Positions 24,501 to 35,202 of a stretch of 64,000 bases of DNA are shown here, one piece after another. The position numbers and the translations under genes were made by a program. The notes under the pieces were generated by a model. It was not told the origin of the DNA. It worked only from the letters and a program-made list of their open reading frames with translations, and made no database searches. The DNA is from Litoditis marina (lineage: Eukaryota; Nematoda; Chromadorea; Rhabditida; Rhabditidae). How positions within the stretch are numbered: position 1 is the first letter of the stretch; every line of letters begins with the position of its first letter. The stretch is from contig OZ038433.1 in the NCBI GenBank assembly GCA_964036275.1, forward strand, positions 32,893,336-32,957,335, written 5' to 3'.

Positions 24501-25625
24501 TAAAGGTGGTTCGTTCGCAACCATGTATTCGTTATTGGGATGTGGGAGTACCATCGCCGGCCTATTGCTACCCGCAACCAAGGAATTGTACTGGAGAACG
24601 GTTGCACTCTGTTTGGGTGGGTCTTTAGTGAAGTAAAGTTTAGGGAAGTGGGCAATAGTAATAGATAATGGGCACAAAAGAGTGTGTAGTGGCATGATAG
24701 GTATCCTAATACTCTTGTTGTTGGTAATATCGAATCGGACATCGCACCGTGCTAGAAACAGCACTGTTTAAGGTTTTTTTTAAACAAGTCAGCCTCGAGA
24801 AAATCAGAATTTTGAAACTTGACTGAAACTGGTATTTATAGGCTGCACCGGTACCATGTTCTGTATTCTCTCCTATTTTTCTCTGCGTGACAATACGCGT
24901 CAGCCGGTTGTCCCTAAAACTGCCTCCCAACAAGAGAGTAGCATTCGACTGATTCTATCCTCCAAGGTCCTGTGGGCCATTTCACTATCCTATATCTTTA
25001 CGCTAGAGGTTGGTCGGTTTCCTTTCCAAATTGTTCCGATAGTATCGGAAACTTTACACCGTCAATCAACTGCAATGGATCTGCATATAAAATAAAATGG
25101 TAATTCTCGCAAAGTTTCGAAAATTTTGGATGTATTGAGAGGTGATTCACTTTTGGAGCAAGCTACTACGGTGTATGCTGTACTTTTCCGCTGTGTTTGT
25201 AGTTTGGTCTTGTTGTGTCGAAATTCAGGACTTGTGGCTATCGAGATCAAACTACAACGTAGGTACGGTGATCTATAGAGTATTGCGTGACTATAAAGTG
25301 TTTTTCTGTGTTGCAGATCCGTACGGTGTGCGAGGCGTGGATGCCTGTGTTTCTGAACGAAATGAACATGTCCGCCGCCTCCTACATTGTCATCTACGAA
25401 ATTGGAGGGTCGGTTATTTATTGTTTCTTTTTGTAACGGTGAATTGTTAGTTGATCCATTAAATCACCCCTTCTTTTCTGGAATTGAGTTTTTGAACCAT
25501 CGTAATCCTAACTTGAACAATAATGCTTTTATCGGGGTTATTGGATTCCTATAATTGTTGAACTCCTCTATTTTCGTTCAATTTAGTCTTTAAAGTTGTT
25601 TATCTTCCTTTTTACAGCAGTCGTT

Positions 25626-25664
<39 letters not shown>

Positions 25665-27631
25665 TATTTTGCAGCCTGTTGGGAACCCTCTCTTCCGGGG
25701 CCATTCTGAATGTTCTGGCCACCCGGCTTCCCATGGAAAAGGCCCGATATCGATTTGCTATCTTCTGTAGCGCTTCAATGTTGACGTCGATTATGGTCTC
25801 CACCAGCTTCCCGGTATGTTTTTCCACAAGTTTGCGGTGTAGAGCACAAATGTTGGTTAAGTATAAAGCAGTAATAACTCAATGTGTGAGTAAGATACAT
25901 AGACTTGCCGATGGATGATAATACTAACTGAGCACTTTCAACTGGGAAAATATATCTGTTATGAGTTCAGTAAAACATGTGGTGAATTGTTCTGCCACAA
26001 AACAATCAAAGGTTACTAGACAGATTGCTAAGGCTTCTACATAATATAATTATCATTCTCCTCATTCTCAATTGAAAATAATTGCTCTACACCATGCATG
26101 GTCGGTCCTTTTAGTTCTCTTCTAAACCTATACATATGTTTTAGTCACATGTGTAGGGTTCAATTTGCCTTTTTCATTTCAGGACTATTTCTATTTTCTT
26201 GGATTCCTCTCTGGATATTTCGTCAATGCTTCTCTCAATCTGTGGTGTGTTTTACATCTTTTTCGAGTTCAATTTTACATTTTGATATTTCGTATTAATG
26301 ATCTACTTAAATATCTGAGTTTCCTTCAGACTATGCCAAATTTTCCAGCTAAATAAATGAAAAAAAGTTTGAAAAATAGACACTACTTGTGCTGGAATTT
26401 CTTCTAATATGTACCCTTTTGAGTGATAAAAAGTCCTGATCACATTTTGTTTAGTAATAATATAATAGGTCGTTGTATTGAAGTTATTTATGTTTTGTTT
26501 AGTAATAATATAATAAATTGTTATCCATTATGTTTCCACGTTTCCAGGGGAATGATTTACACACAGGCGGGAGAGGAGCACCTAGCTGGCTCCTGTAGTG
26601 CATTCATCTCATTCATCGCCAGTCGTGAGTTTACTTCTCTTTCAGATGGAGTGTTAGGGTGGCCGGGATCGTTGTTAGGCGGTTCACACATGTAGCCGGG
26701 TTGCATGCAACCAGTGGCCGTATTTTGTAAACTCAAGTAGCCGGGTAAGCTATTTGAGCAAAATTCAAATAGTTTACTACAAACTACTAGCTCACTTGTT
26801 TAGATAATCATCTTGCTTATGAGGAAAACTAGCAAACTCTCACTGAATAGGCTGGTAATTTAACAAAATAGTCGTAACCTGATTTAGAGTTCGTTCATTG
26901 AAATTTTGCTCAAATAGCTTACCCGGCTATTGCATTTGAAAAGCAGTCATTAGTTTTGTACACATGCAACCAGGTTGCATTTTGGTTGCATGCAACCCGG
27001 TTGCTTGTGTAATTGGCGTCGTTGTTAAGCAGGACGATTATGTGGACCAATACCGACGTATCGGTCCTTTAATCTGCAATTGAAAAATGTATTGCACTTT
27101 AAAGGACCGAAGTGTCGGGATTGGTCCACATAATCCCCCTTCTTTAATGGCGATTTTATTTATAACAAAACCTTACACCTGGATAAGAAAAGTTTTTGGA
27201 ATACTCATGCTTGCTCTAAAAAATAGTCATCCGAAAATCTTGGCACGGTGCCAAGAACTCTCAGTGCAGTGCGAATGGGACTACCTGTATCTGAGTTGTT
27301 GTTTGATATCGCTTCACGTCATAATCGGCGGATTTCGACCGAAAATAAAGGTGTCAAACTACAAACACGGGCGGGATAGCGCATCAAGCACATTATGGAA
27401 ATAGAACTGACTTATCTGCAAATCGAACCACTTGTACCCTTCTGTTACTTTCATCAGCTCCCACTATTTTCAGTCGGTTCGGTGCTGGCTGGTAGCCCTC
27501 TGGCCTTCCTAGTCTCGAATTTCGGGTATTCTTGTTTCATTCCTTTCTTCGCCGTACAACTTGTCGTTTTGGCTGGTATCACCTCATTACAATTACCACT
27601 TAGAATGTCCGAGGAGAAGAAACATGTTTAA
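12582..27631 (+). CDS. SLC37A4-like: Glucose-6-phosphate translocase (SLC37A4 type), MFS transporter
   Basis: Ten exons, 390 residues (human 429): 12582-12705, 23501-23635, 24023-24120, 24496-24616, 24842-25008, 25317-25408, 25675-25813, 26183-26244, 26548-26624, 27474-27631; every phase closes. Exon 1 reads ...YYVYCRRLPMMALPQI...LSKDDLG, matching the family's first helix and KDDLG motif. Exon 2 continues with SSQALCFTASKLFFGVASDR, the MFS loop 2-3 motif. Later exons give QGAGWLPSTRLVAKWF and a hydrophobic C-half with two long helix-rich blocks. Family role: antiport of cytosolic glucose-6-phosphate against phosphate across the ER membrane, feeding glucose-6-phosphatase. Intron 1 is 10.8 kb and contains the whole SLC25A19-like gene on the same strand. 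The start ATG is preceded by two CAGs. A polyadenylation signal AATAAA lies at 28018. Confidence 0.9.
12718..12858. repeat. Inverted-repeat element with GTGGCCGTATTCACCA ends
   Basis: AGTGGCCGTATTCACCAA at the left is mirrored by TTGGTGAATACGGCCAC at the right. Inner words CTTCCCGCGGGAAGG and CGGGAAGCTT...CCTTCCCGGGA are also palindromic. It lies 12 bp downstream of exon 1 of the SLC37A4-like gene. A related end (AGTGGCCGTATTTTGT) starts the element at 26712. Confidence 0.75.
13606..22798 (+). CDS. SLC25A19-like: Mitochondrial thiamine pyrophosphate carrier (SLC25A19 type)
   Basis: Seven exons, 316 residues (human 320): 13606-13664, 14088-14208, 19423-19560, 19920-20079, 21247-21461, 22249-22328, 22621-22798; phases close. 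It starts MVGYQPD, as vertebrate SLC25A19 starts MVGYDP. The three carrier signatures are present: QPLDVLKIRFQ, MPLDVIRTRL and YPLDMVRHRLQ. It also has AFWKGHVPAQ and LFKGLWPSQIKAA, typical of the second halves of the repeats. Family role: import of thiamine pyrophosphate across the inner mitochondrial membrane. The whole gene lies inside intron 1 of the SLC37A4-like gene, same strand. Its own second intron (14209-19422) holds a 2.26-kb transposon. A TATTCAG sits 10 nt upstream of the ATG. AATAAA occurs at 23347. Confidence 0.92.
13845..14007. repeat. Inverted-repeat element in SLC25A19-like intron 1
   Basis: CCTAAGGGTGCGATCATACTT followed by GAGCCCCC is mirrored by GGGGGCTCGAAGTATGACCGGAGCCTAAG at 13979-14007. 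The inner arms ATGTATCGATTAACC / TCAATCGATATGCAT are also paired. It is probably a foldback MITE. Confidence 0.75.
14684..14843. repeat. Family H repeat copy
   Basis: Ends AGTTGTCCGAACAGTCAGAAA and GTCAGACCTTACTGGT enclose CGGACTACTTTT words in both orientations. It lies in intron 2 of the SLC25A19-like gene. Confidence 0.7.
16504..18763. mobile_element. 2.26-kb DNA element with about 285-bp terminal inverted repeats
   Basis: Left end TGTGCGTGTACAAAAAACGA is repeated inverted at the right end, with similarity extending to about 16775 on the left and 18485 on the right. TACAAC flanks it exactly at 16498-16503 and 18764-18769, a 6-bp target duplication. Subterminal tandem units (GGGGGCGTGGCGAAATCGA) are present twice on the left and three times on the right. 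No transposase-like frame is seen inside, so it is probably non-autonomous. The superfamily is uncertain; long inverted repeats with 6-bp duplications occur in several. Confidence 0.85.
18066..18275. repeat. Family E palindromic repeat
   Basis: Begins GGCGGTTTACACATGCAACC and ends GGTTGCATGTGTAATTGGCC, with many TGCAACC/GGTTGCA words inside. It is nested within the 2.26-kb inverted-repeat element. Confidence 0.7.
20281..20450. repeat. Family H repeat copy
   Basis: Inverted relative to 14684: it starts ACACCCGTAAGGTCTGACTA and ends GACTATTCGGACAACCTTG. A decayed half-copy follows near 20745-20848. It lies in an intron of the SLC25A19-like gene. Confidence 0.65.
22799..23500. other. 3' flank of the SLC25A19-like gene
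   Basis: No exon seen. It holds a candidate polyadenylation signal AATAAA at 23347-23352 and ends at the TTATTTACAG acceptor of exon 2 of the SLC37A4-like gene. Confidence 0.5.
23925..23993. mobile_element. Family B mini-element
   Basis: About 70 bp with inverted ends TTGTAGTTCGATC and GATCAAACTACAAA, in an intron of the SLC37A4-like gene. Equivalent units lie at 25196, 27297, 28590, 40415, 41735 and 54742. Single ends occur at 6048, 17153, 24169 and 62780. It is too short to code. Confidence 0.75.
25196..25258. mobile_element. Family B mini-element
   Basis: Ends TTTGTAGTTTGGTC and GATCAAACTACAAC, 63 bp, in the intron before exon 6 of the SLC37A4-like gene. Confidence 0.75.
25628..25662. 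repeat. (TA)n microsatellite
   Basis: About 17 TA units, ending 12 bp before exon 7 of the SLC37A4-like gene, so it occupies the place of the usual pyrimidine tract. Confidence 0.9.
26676..27018. mobile_element. Family E element containing a second inverted-repeat element
   Basis: The outer ends are family E (CACACATGTAGCCGGGTTGC and CAACCCGGTTGCTTGTGTAATTGG). The insert from about 26712 to 26935 begins AGTGGCCGTATTTTG and has arms GTAGCCGGGTAAGCTATTTG / CAAATAGCTTACCCGGCTAT. It lies in the last intron of the SLC37A4-like gene, directly followed by a family A MITE. Confidence 0.7.
27025..27147. mobile_element. Palindromic MITE, family A, copy 3
   Basis: TTAA at both ends; arms GGACGATTATGTGGACCAAT and ATTGGTCCACATAATC; centre CAATTGAAAAATGTATTG. 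It lies in an intron of the SLC37A4-like gene. Confidence 0.85.
27297..27367. mobile_element. Family B mini-element
   Basis: Degenerate left end GTTGTTTGATATC and right end GTCAAACTACAAAC, 71 bp, in the last intron of the SLC37A4-like gene. Confidence 0.6.
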
Positions 27632-28178
27632 GAAGCTCTTAACCCTCTTCTCTTTCTCTCTTCCTTCATATCTCTGTCTCTATCTCTCTGTCTATTCTAT
27701 CTCTCTCTCTTTCGCTCTCTGGCGCTCTCTCTCTTGCCCGGCTTTTTTTCTGTTCCCACCCTCCACTATTTCTGCCCTGACTTTTTTCCTATGTTGACAT
27801 TGTTTCGCCATACAGCACTATTATCAGTTGTGTCATTGCCTAAAGTTCCATGCGTGCATTTTTCTACACATTCTATTTAGTTTTGATGAGTACACATAAT
27901 CATAATTAGTCCTTGGACATTTGTATTTTCTATAAATCCAGTACAATAACAAAATGTGCCATTCCGTAGACGGGAGCTGTAGGGTGCTCGTTTTGTACAG
28001 CCATTTTTTATATTCTGAATAAATTCCTATTGAAGTGTGTATTGTCATGTTTATTTGATCTGGGATGTCCCTGTCATTATTTTATTCAATTGGCAAACCA
28101 TAGTTAACTATAATGGTGGTATTACTTTTAATTATGACATTATTTTGTTAATTGTGTTAGTTATTTCAGGAATTTATC

Positions 28179-31100
28179 ATGGTTCCGCAGGGGTTTCTAG
28201 CCATCTTGGTGGTGTTCATCTCGATGTTGATGTTCAGCTCCTTACATCACATTGAAGAAGGTCACGTGGGAGTATATTTCAGGGTTAGCTTGCCATTTTT
28301 TATATGAAAGAAGGACGACAATGTGGACCAATCCCGTGTCAACGGTCCTTTAAACTGCAATAGAAAAATGCATTGCAGTTTAAAGGACTGAACCGTTGCG
28401 ATTGGACCACATAATCGTCCTTCTTTAAAACAATTTAGCTACTGTATTATACAATTTAACCTACCGTTGACAAAGTATAACTGCAATTCTCGTATCAGAC
28501 GAGTCGTTTTTGTCCAGTTATTGGAAAAGTTGGGTTTGCTCTTTTCAAAGCAAGTATACTCTGTATACTTCCTCATCCCGCTGTGTTTTTTGTAGTTTGA
28601 TTCCGTCGCCTTTTGAACTCCGTAACTGTGTCATGTGTTGAGATCAAACTACAAAGACGATTGGGTTCACTTATCACACTGTTAAAGAAGGACAATTATG
28701 TGGTCCAATCGCAACGCTTCAGTCCTTTGAACCGCAATGTATTTTTCAATTGTAGTTTAAAGGACCGTTGACACGGGATTGGTCCACATAATCGCCCTAC
28801 TTTAAGCTGAAATAGAAAAATGGATCAATAATTCGATATACCAATCATTTTGCAGGGTGGTGCTCTGTTGAGCAAAGTCAGTCATCCGGGATACCATCTC
28901 ATGATCCCTGTGGTCACGTCCGTCAAAAGTGTCCAGGTCGGGTCGTTTGACTTTCTTTTAGTTATTTTTCTTCTATTTAGCCACAGTTTCACGCCTAGTC
29001 TGTGACTTTCGTTTTTAACTTTAGCAACCAAAGGGGAGAAGTCGCGTAATCGCCATCGAAAAGCCGAAATCTTTGCCGTTGTATTGGGGCGGGAGCGGGT
29101 TTTAGCCGTTGAGGGCAAGACACTAGAAGAAGTTCTTGCGAGTTGCGAGACCACGTCTGAGTGTCATATTCTTTTCGGCTACCCTTTGCCCACGTTTGGG
29201 GTTGTAACTCGACCAGAATTGGTATATTTCTTGTTTTTTTTAAACTCTTCTTCTTTGATATCTTGTTTTCTGTTGCAGGTGACCTTACAAACGGACGAGG
29301 CTAAGAACGTGCCGTGTGGAACAAGTGGCGGTGTCATGATCTACTTTGACAGAATAGAGGTGGTCAATGTACTGAGTGCCAGTAGCGGTTAGTTGATGGT
29401 CTAATATTCATCATTTTATTGAGTGGGAATTATTACCAGCTATCAGTCAATCAATACATAGGTTTTGTATGCACATATGTCTTCAGTGGTGACGTTCATG
29501 AATTATTCACGGAATGCGCTTGTTACTGGGCTAAGGGCTTTTTTGATTTCGAATCATATGTGTGCGGGAATATGGTGTGTAGTTGGATTCTGAATAAATA
29601 ATCTAGTTCGATTTTTTCCTAAATTGAGAAATGTTTTAATAGTAATAATATCGATTTTTCAGTGTACGACATCGTGAAAAACTACACGGTCGACTACGAT
29701 AAGCCGTTGATCTTCAACAAGGTTCACCACGAGGTGAACCAGTTCTGCAGTGTCCACTCCCTCCAAGAAGTATATATCGATCTGTTTGGTAGGTCATTCC
29801 GCCCGAGAGGGTTTCTCTGGAAAATTTGACTTAACAGCTAGAGAACGATTTGATTAATGGGAGCTTCTTCTACGAACCGTACGGTAATTTTCTATTCGGC
29901 TGGCTGGCCGGAAATGGGGTTTGAGCTGAAAATGTAAGGATACCGAACCAGAACTTCTATTTTGGTTGGAAAAGTAAGTGGGACGGTGGAAGGTAACTAA
30001 GCAAATTTTATACGATGTCCGCGATTCTTTGTAGTCTAACCAGTTTCAAATGAGTTTTTGTTCGTGTAACAGTTAGTTTATGTTAGTTTTTCGTTTTTTT
30101 CAGACCAGATAGACGAGAACCTGAAACGGGCCCTCCAGGAAGACCTGACAGTCATGGCACCCGGCCTCTTTGTCCAGGCAGTCAGGGTGACGAAGCCAAA
30201 GATCCCCGAGGCTATCCGGTACAATTATGAACAGATGGAGGCTGAGAAGGTGGGTTATTCTTGTTAATAACCGTGATCTGTAACCGACACCGAAGGTAAC
30301 CGCCAGAACAGACGGGAGTGATTCTGTTGTGATGAGAGTGATTCTGAAAAAGGAATTCGCCGAAAAATACTTCAAAATTGCGATAATTTCACGAGAATCG
30401 GCAAAAATCACCATAATTTCGAAAATTTTCGGACTCAAGTTCGCATTATTGTGTTTTGCACTAGAAACGATGAATATTTCGAACCGAAGACTGTCCTTTG
30501 AAGTATATGAGTCAATTGACTATTTTCTAACGATGTTTCAATAGTTTACAAAGACGTTTCCACCAGCTGCTCATTTTCAGACGAAACTGTTGGTGGCCGT
30601 TCAACATCAGAAGGTTGTCGAGAAGGAAGCGGAAACTGAGAGGAAAAAGGCCGTCATTGGTAAATGTTCTCATACCGCAGTAAGGTTGTCCGAATAGTCA
30701 GAAAATATCGATAAACGGACTACATTTTAGCCAAATACGAGAAAAACATGTCTATTTTTGTTGCTAAATCATGAATTTCCACGTATTTCAATCTGAAAAC
30801 GAACTACTTCTCGTCGAATAGTCGGACCTTACTGGTGTATGAATGTTCTTTTTTTTGAGAAATCTCTGTATTATGTATATGGCTATAGCAACATTCGGTG
30901 TGTTACTTGATTTTCATGACACGATCTGTCTCGAACGCGTTCAACTGTTTCGGTTGTCTCGAAATGACTTCCAATTGATTGAGACAAGTTGAAGATATTT
31001 CTTGTTTTGGTCTATTAGCCGACATTTTTATGTCAACATTTGAAATAACAATTTTTGAGCCACGCATCTATTTTTTTATAGTTTGAGAAGTATGTTCTGA

Positions 31101-31963
31101 CCCAACAATGATAATAATGTTATAATTAATAATTATCTTTGTTCGCAGAAGCGGAAAAGAAGGCGCAAGTGGCGGACATCATGCACAAACAGACGATCGC
31201 CGAGAAGGAGACTCAGAAGAGAATCAGCCAATTGGAGGACGAGAGCCATCTGGGTACGTTCACCGAAATATATATCTAACCGTTCTTCGGTTATCTGGAC
31301 GACAGAAAACCGAAACCGAGCACCGTTCGAACCAAAAAAAACGCGGTTACTTGTAGTCAGCTGGAGGCTGGAGGACGAGAGCCATCTAGGTACGCCCTTC
31401 GATGTATAGAACAACGTACCCTAGTCTCAAATTTTTACAAAAAGGTGCAGATGTCGAAGATTTCTGTGCAACTGTCACCATCTTACTGTAAAGGTTTATA
31501 AGTGCGCGGAACATATTTTACCAGCCACCTATATTGCTGGAACGTAGAAAACAATTCTTTTCCAGCCTCTCAACGAGCGAAAGCAGATGCCGACTTCTAC
31601 AGATCTCAGAAGGAAGCCGATTCAAACAAACTATTACTTTCCAAGTATGTTCAATTTTTCTTCTAGTCGGGATGTCATGTTTTCATTACCAAACTTGAAA
31701 TGTTTTCGTTCTACTGAAGAGTTTCGAAATTTGGCTTAGAAGTTTGATCTTTTGGAGAGTATTAGAATTTCCCATACTATTTCTTTACTATCTTTCGTAT
31801 AAAAATTAATTAAATTGTTTTCTGAAGGGAGTTCTTGGAGCTGAAACGAATCGAAGCTGTGTCTCGCAACAACAAAGTCTTCTACGGAACAAACATTCCG
31901 AATATGTTCTTCCCGGAATCGATTCCCACTACTTCTACCCCTACCAAAGTGGCGGGTAAGTAG
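28179..31963 (+). CDS. ERLIN1/2-like: Erlin (ER lipid raft-associated SPFH protein)
   Basis: Nine exons, 321 residues (human ERLIN2 is 339): 28179-28283, 28856-28936, 29279-29387, 29663-29788, 30104-30249, 30581-30659, 31149-31253, 31566-31644, 31828-31963. An N-terminal membrane anchor (about residues 5-23) is followed by [19 protein letters not shown]. The SPFH domain has near-identical family stretches such as [34 protein letters not shown] and [11 protein letters not shown], then a helical assembly region and GTNIPNMFF. Family role: MDa ring complexes in ER membrane microdomains that hand activated IP3 receptors to ERAD and bind cholesterol. It ends GGGTAAGTAG, where the stop overlaps a good donor sequence; I take the stop. 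ATTTCAG lies 9 nt upstream of the ATG. Confidence 0.93.
28306..28428. mobile_element. Palindromic MITE, family A, copy 4
   Basis: In erlin intron 1. Arms AAAGAAGGACGACAATGTGG and CCACATAATCGTCCTTCTTT. This is one of the best-preserved copies. Confidence 0.85.
28590..28655. mobile_element. Family B mini-element
   Basis: Ends TTGTAGTTTGATTC and GATCAAACTACAAA, between two oppositely oriented family A MITEs in erlin intron 1. Confidence 0.8.
28682..28805. mobile_element. Palindromic MITE, family A, copy 5, inverted to copy 4
   Basis: TTAA at both ends. Arm order is reversed relative to copy 4 (GTGGTCCAATCGCAACG first, GACACGGGATTGGTCCAC last). Confidence 0.85.
30674..30840. repeat. Family H repeat copy (best preserved)
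   Basis: Starts AGTAAGGTTGTCCGAATAGT and ends ATAGTCGGACCTTACTGG, near-perfect inverted ends, in erlin intron 6. Confidence 0.75.
31361..31397 (+). pseudogene. Duplicated tail and donor site of erlin exon 7
   Basis: TGGAGGACGAGAGCCATCT plus AGGTACG copies the end of exon 7 (TGGAGGACGAGAGCCATCT plus GGGTACG at about 31232-31258), about 135 bp downstream in the intron. It includes the splice donor, so it could act as a decoy or alternative donor. Confidence 0.7.
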
Positions 31964-32849
31964 GGTGTACTGTAGATATTGCTCGGTGATCCTATAAGTT
32001 TGTATTTATCTGAAAATATTCTTATCCAAAAACATTCACACCTTCCTACTTCTCAAATTCAGTATCTGTTTCACTATTCTAGCATCATATAGCCCTTTTC
32101 CCGTATTCTGTTTCGTTTGATACGTTGTGGTCAGTCTTGAAACTAACCAGATTCTCCGCTCTTTTCTGGTTTAGAAGTTAGTTCTCGCTCAAAACGGGTG
32201 AATTTTCTTTCTGAAAAGTGATGGTGACATTTCTGGTTAGTGGCAGTATAAGTATTCCCGATGCCCTGCCGGTGTTTTCTTGCGTGTATTAGTTTGCTTG
32301 CTTAATTTATTATGGACCTTTGCAAATATGCTACCTTTAAAGTATTGGTTGTTCGAAATGTTTAATATTTGTTTTATAAAGTTTGTATAAAAATGTCCAA
32401 AGGGTATTTAGTAACGAATAGCTTCATCTAATTGGCACTTTATAAGATGTGACCGAATGTGAGTTAAAGTTTGATCAGTAATTCGCAATGGTGACACATA
32501 AAACACATGGAGACGCAGACAGTTATATCATCTTAATCTCCTCTGTTTGGTGTCAAATATGTTCTCAGACAATTCCCTGGCCACTTTGTAGAGAGAGAGT
32601 ACGCAGGTCAAAGAGACGCAGGAGTCTGTGGCCTCATTGATCAGCCTGCTCTCTCGCGTTTGCAGCCGGCCAATCGCGGAACATTCGTCCCAATGAACTT
32701 TTAGGTGGATCAAGGATCATACTATGGTAAGGTGCCTTTTTCTGAAAAAAAAAATTGATTGCGCCAAGAAATATTCATCCGAAATTTTGGCTCAGTCAGA
32801 CTCCTTTTTTGTATTTGTGCATTTGGGGTTTAGTGTCTAAGCACTTTTC

Positions 32850-33125
32850 AGAGGCGAATTCACTGGGGAACCGTGTCCTTCCGAACCAAACGACGAACCG
32901 ACTTCTAAACCGACCGGTTCTCCAGTGAATGCTTCGAACGGAACCGACATTACTCATGAATTGAACAAATAAGTCGTAATGAGTGAATCCCGGTTCGATT
33001 CGAAGCATTCACTTCAGAACCGGTCGGTTCCGTATAGCGGTTCGGTCGATTCGGTTCGGTTCTCCAGTGACCGGTTCGCGGTTCGGTTCGGGAAGGACCC
33101 GGTTCTCCAGTGAATTGGCCCTTTT
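32850..33125. repeat. Family D repeat copy
   Basis: Ends CGAATTCACTGGGGAACCG and CGGTTCTCCAGTGAATTGG are inverted; CGGTTCGG words are mirrored inside. Confidence 0.7.
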
Positions 33126-33280
33126 CAGATGACCAATGTTCACTCCGAAAAAAAACATGCGAAAATTGATTTGTTTTAAATTTTAAATTGCATTTTGTTT
33201 ATTTACAACCTAAACGACTCCTCATTTGCATACATAAACATCAGAGATGGGCGAGCGGTTCACAATAGAATGGATTATCT

Positions 33281-33485
33281 ATAGTCCGTTTCACCCACGC
33301 ATGACCCTCTACAGTAATATGGCCCAACTTCTAGATCAAGGTTCGGTATGTGGCTTTTCGACTGTTTCTAAATTTCTATAGTGTCTCTTGCACATTTACT
33401 ATCACAAACTGTGAAATTTTGAAACTAAATTAACGTATTCTTCATAGAAAAAGTCTTCCGAAAATTTGACGGATTACTGTAGAAA
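33281..33485. mobile_element. MITE-like element with CTCTACAGTAAT ends, copy 2
   Basis: Left ACCCTCTACAGTAATATGGC, right ACGGATTACTGTAGAAAG; same family as 2029-2264. Confidence 0.6.
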
Positions 33486-35202
33486 GTGCTTTCCTACTTC
33501 CAAGATGTAATCACTTCACTTGACAATGCATTTGACTATCAAACTAGTTCACTTCATCTGCACTGGGGGACCGTTTTGGGCCTGTTTCGTATCAAGATGT
33601 ACCCCTCCGGTCATTGGTCTTTTGATCACAGTTCCGTCGTCCTTCCATTGCACTTTTCATTTTAGACCCAAAACCACAGTAACAAGTTTCGGCAAGATCC
33701 GCCTTTTGTGGATATCACGCAAAAATTACGGCAAAGATGCAGAACGTTCGTCAGCCTGCGTTCATACTTTTTTTAAGCTGCATCCAGCGGCAATTTCAGT
33801 CGCTCCGCAACATTTTTGCAGTTGCTGCAAAGTACCGCTGCAGCCAGATGCAGCTGCAACTTTACGCTGCGTAAAAGTAGAAAGATCAGATAGAACCTAA
33901 GGGAGTTAGAGGGGTACCGAAGTGGGCGGCGCTTATCAAAATTCGACATGAAAAAAACTGAAAAATGAAAAACTGTTTTGCTAAAAATAGGCAGTTGGAG
34001 GAGGACAACAAAATCTGGCACTTAGAGGGGTACATAAAACGCGGGCGGTACTGTATACCGAAACAAAACAGGCACTGATGTGCGCTTTGTTCGAGTTCGC
34101 CCCGCGCCGAAAGTTTTGCCCGGGACCTATAGTTTAGCTCTAACATAGGAAATCTGGCAGTTAGAGGGGTGGGTAGAGGGGAGTTCGTTACCGCAACGCG
34201 CTGGCTCTAATTTCCCACGGTTGGCTCTAATTTCCCAAGTCCCGGATTTTCCACGACCAACTCTCCCGACTTTTGTCATTGTAGCGCGATTCGAGATTCA
34301 AATACAACATTCAATTTTGCAGGTTTGCTAAAAACCCAAACTCTGCTGCGAACTTTCAATCAGTAGCCATATTTCTTACTGTACTCCATGGATCTTGTCT
34401 GGAGCACTAATGTGAATAAGCATAACAGAATTTATATCGTCCGTCATACTGTATTCAACACTTTCTGATGTGCGTTGAAATGTATTTAACCTTCGGTACT
34501 AATATACTGTTAAATTCCGAAGTACAACAATATTTTATAAAATAGTTAAATACTCTCATACACGGATTCACTTAGTATGTTTGAGATTAGGTGAAACATT
34601 TGCATGTCCTATACAATCCATAATCAGAAATATCAATTCCAATCTCTATTACCATTGCAAAGTGACATTGTTACAATTATTTCGCGCTATTTCTATTTTC
34701 GAATAAATTTCTTTTATTTCATAGCATAAATGCCTCGCCCTCATTAGAATATGGTCAACGTAACATGTTGTCCTGAGAGCTCCGTGTTTTAACACGTCAC
34801 GCCAACATTCGACAAACATGTTAGGGCTTGCTGGGGGAAGATGTCTACTCATTCTCAATTCTGCACTCGTCCCGGACGCTTGCTAGAGAAAAAGGTATCT
34901 TTTGATTAAGATTTGTATCAGTTTTAATGAAAAACAATCAAATTTTGCGCTTTTCGTGAACGAAGGTACCGAAATGCACTAATTGTTGTGCTGTTCGTTG
35001 TAAACTCTTCACTTTTTTTAATGTTGAATGTTATTGGCTTGTTTTATATTTATTCTGTAACGCCTTCCATTTTAAACAAACACAATTTGTTCGAAATGTC
35101 GATTGTAAATAGTTCTCACTAGGTTAGGTTGAGTTTAATTGTTTTTCTAGATGAATCTCAGCTATATTCTTCTAACCTTTGTTATTTTGCAGTTATCCTA
35201 TT

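Larger units (their letters stand above)
31964..35202. other. Intergenic region with repeats, no gene recognised
   Basis: About 3.2 kb between erlin and the next start. It contains a GACGCAG-motif copy (about 32590-32665), a family D repeat (32850-33125) and a CTCTACAGTAAT-ended element (33281-33485). Open frames of up to about 125 codons at 33.5-34.1 kb show no family similarity, no splice-site support and low-complexity composition. Confidence 0.55.

Noticed and set aside
31951..31963. Erlin continuing past 31963 by splicing at GG|GTAAGTAG
   Set aside because: The sequence is a good donor, but no in-phase acceptor exon resembling the erlin tail was found before the next gene; the TAG stop gives a normal-length protein.
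33755..33880. GCTGCA-rich inverted repeat as a new MITE
   Set aside because: Arms pair only weakly and no second copy was found in the window; not enough to call an element.
33520..33900. 126-codon plus-strand frame with several cysteines
   Set aside because: No splice-site context or family similarity; lies in a repeat-rich intergenic region with a GCTGCA-rich hairpin-like composition.
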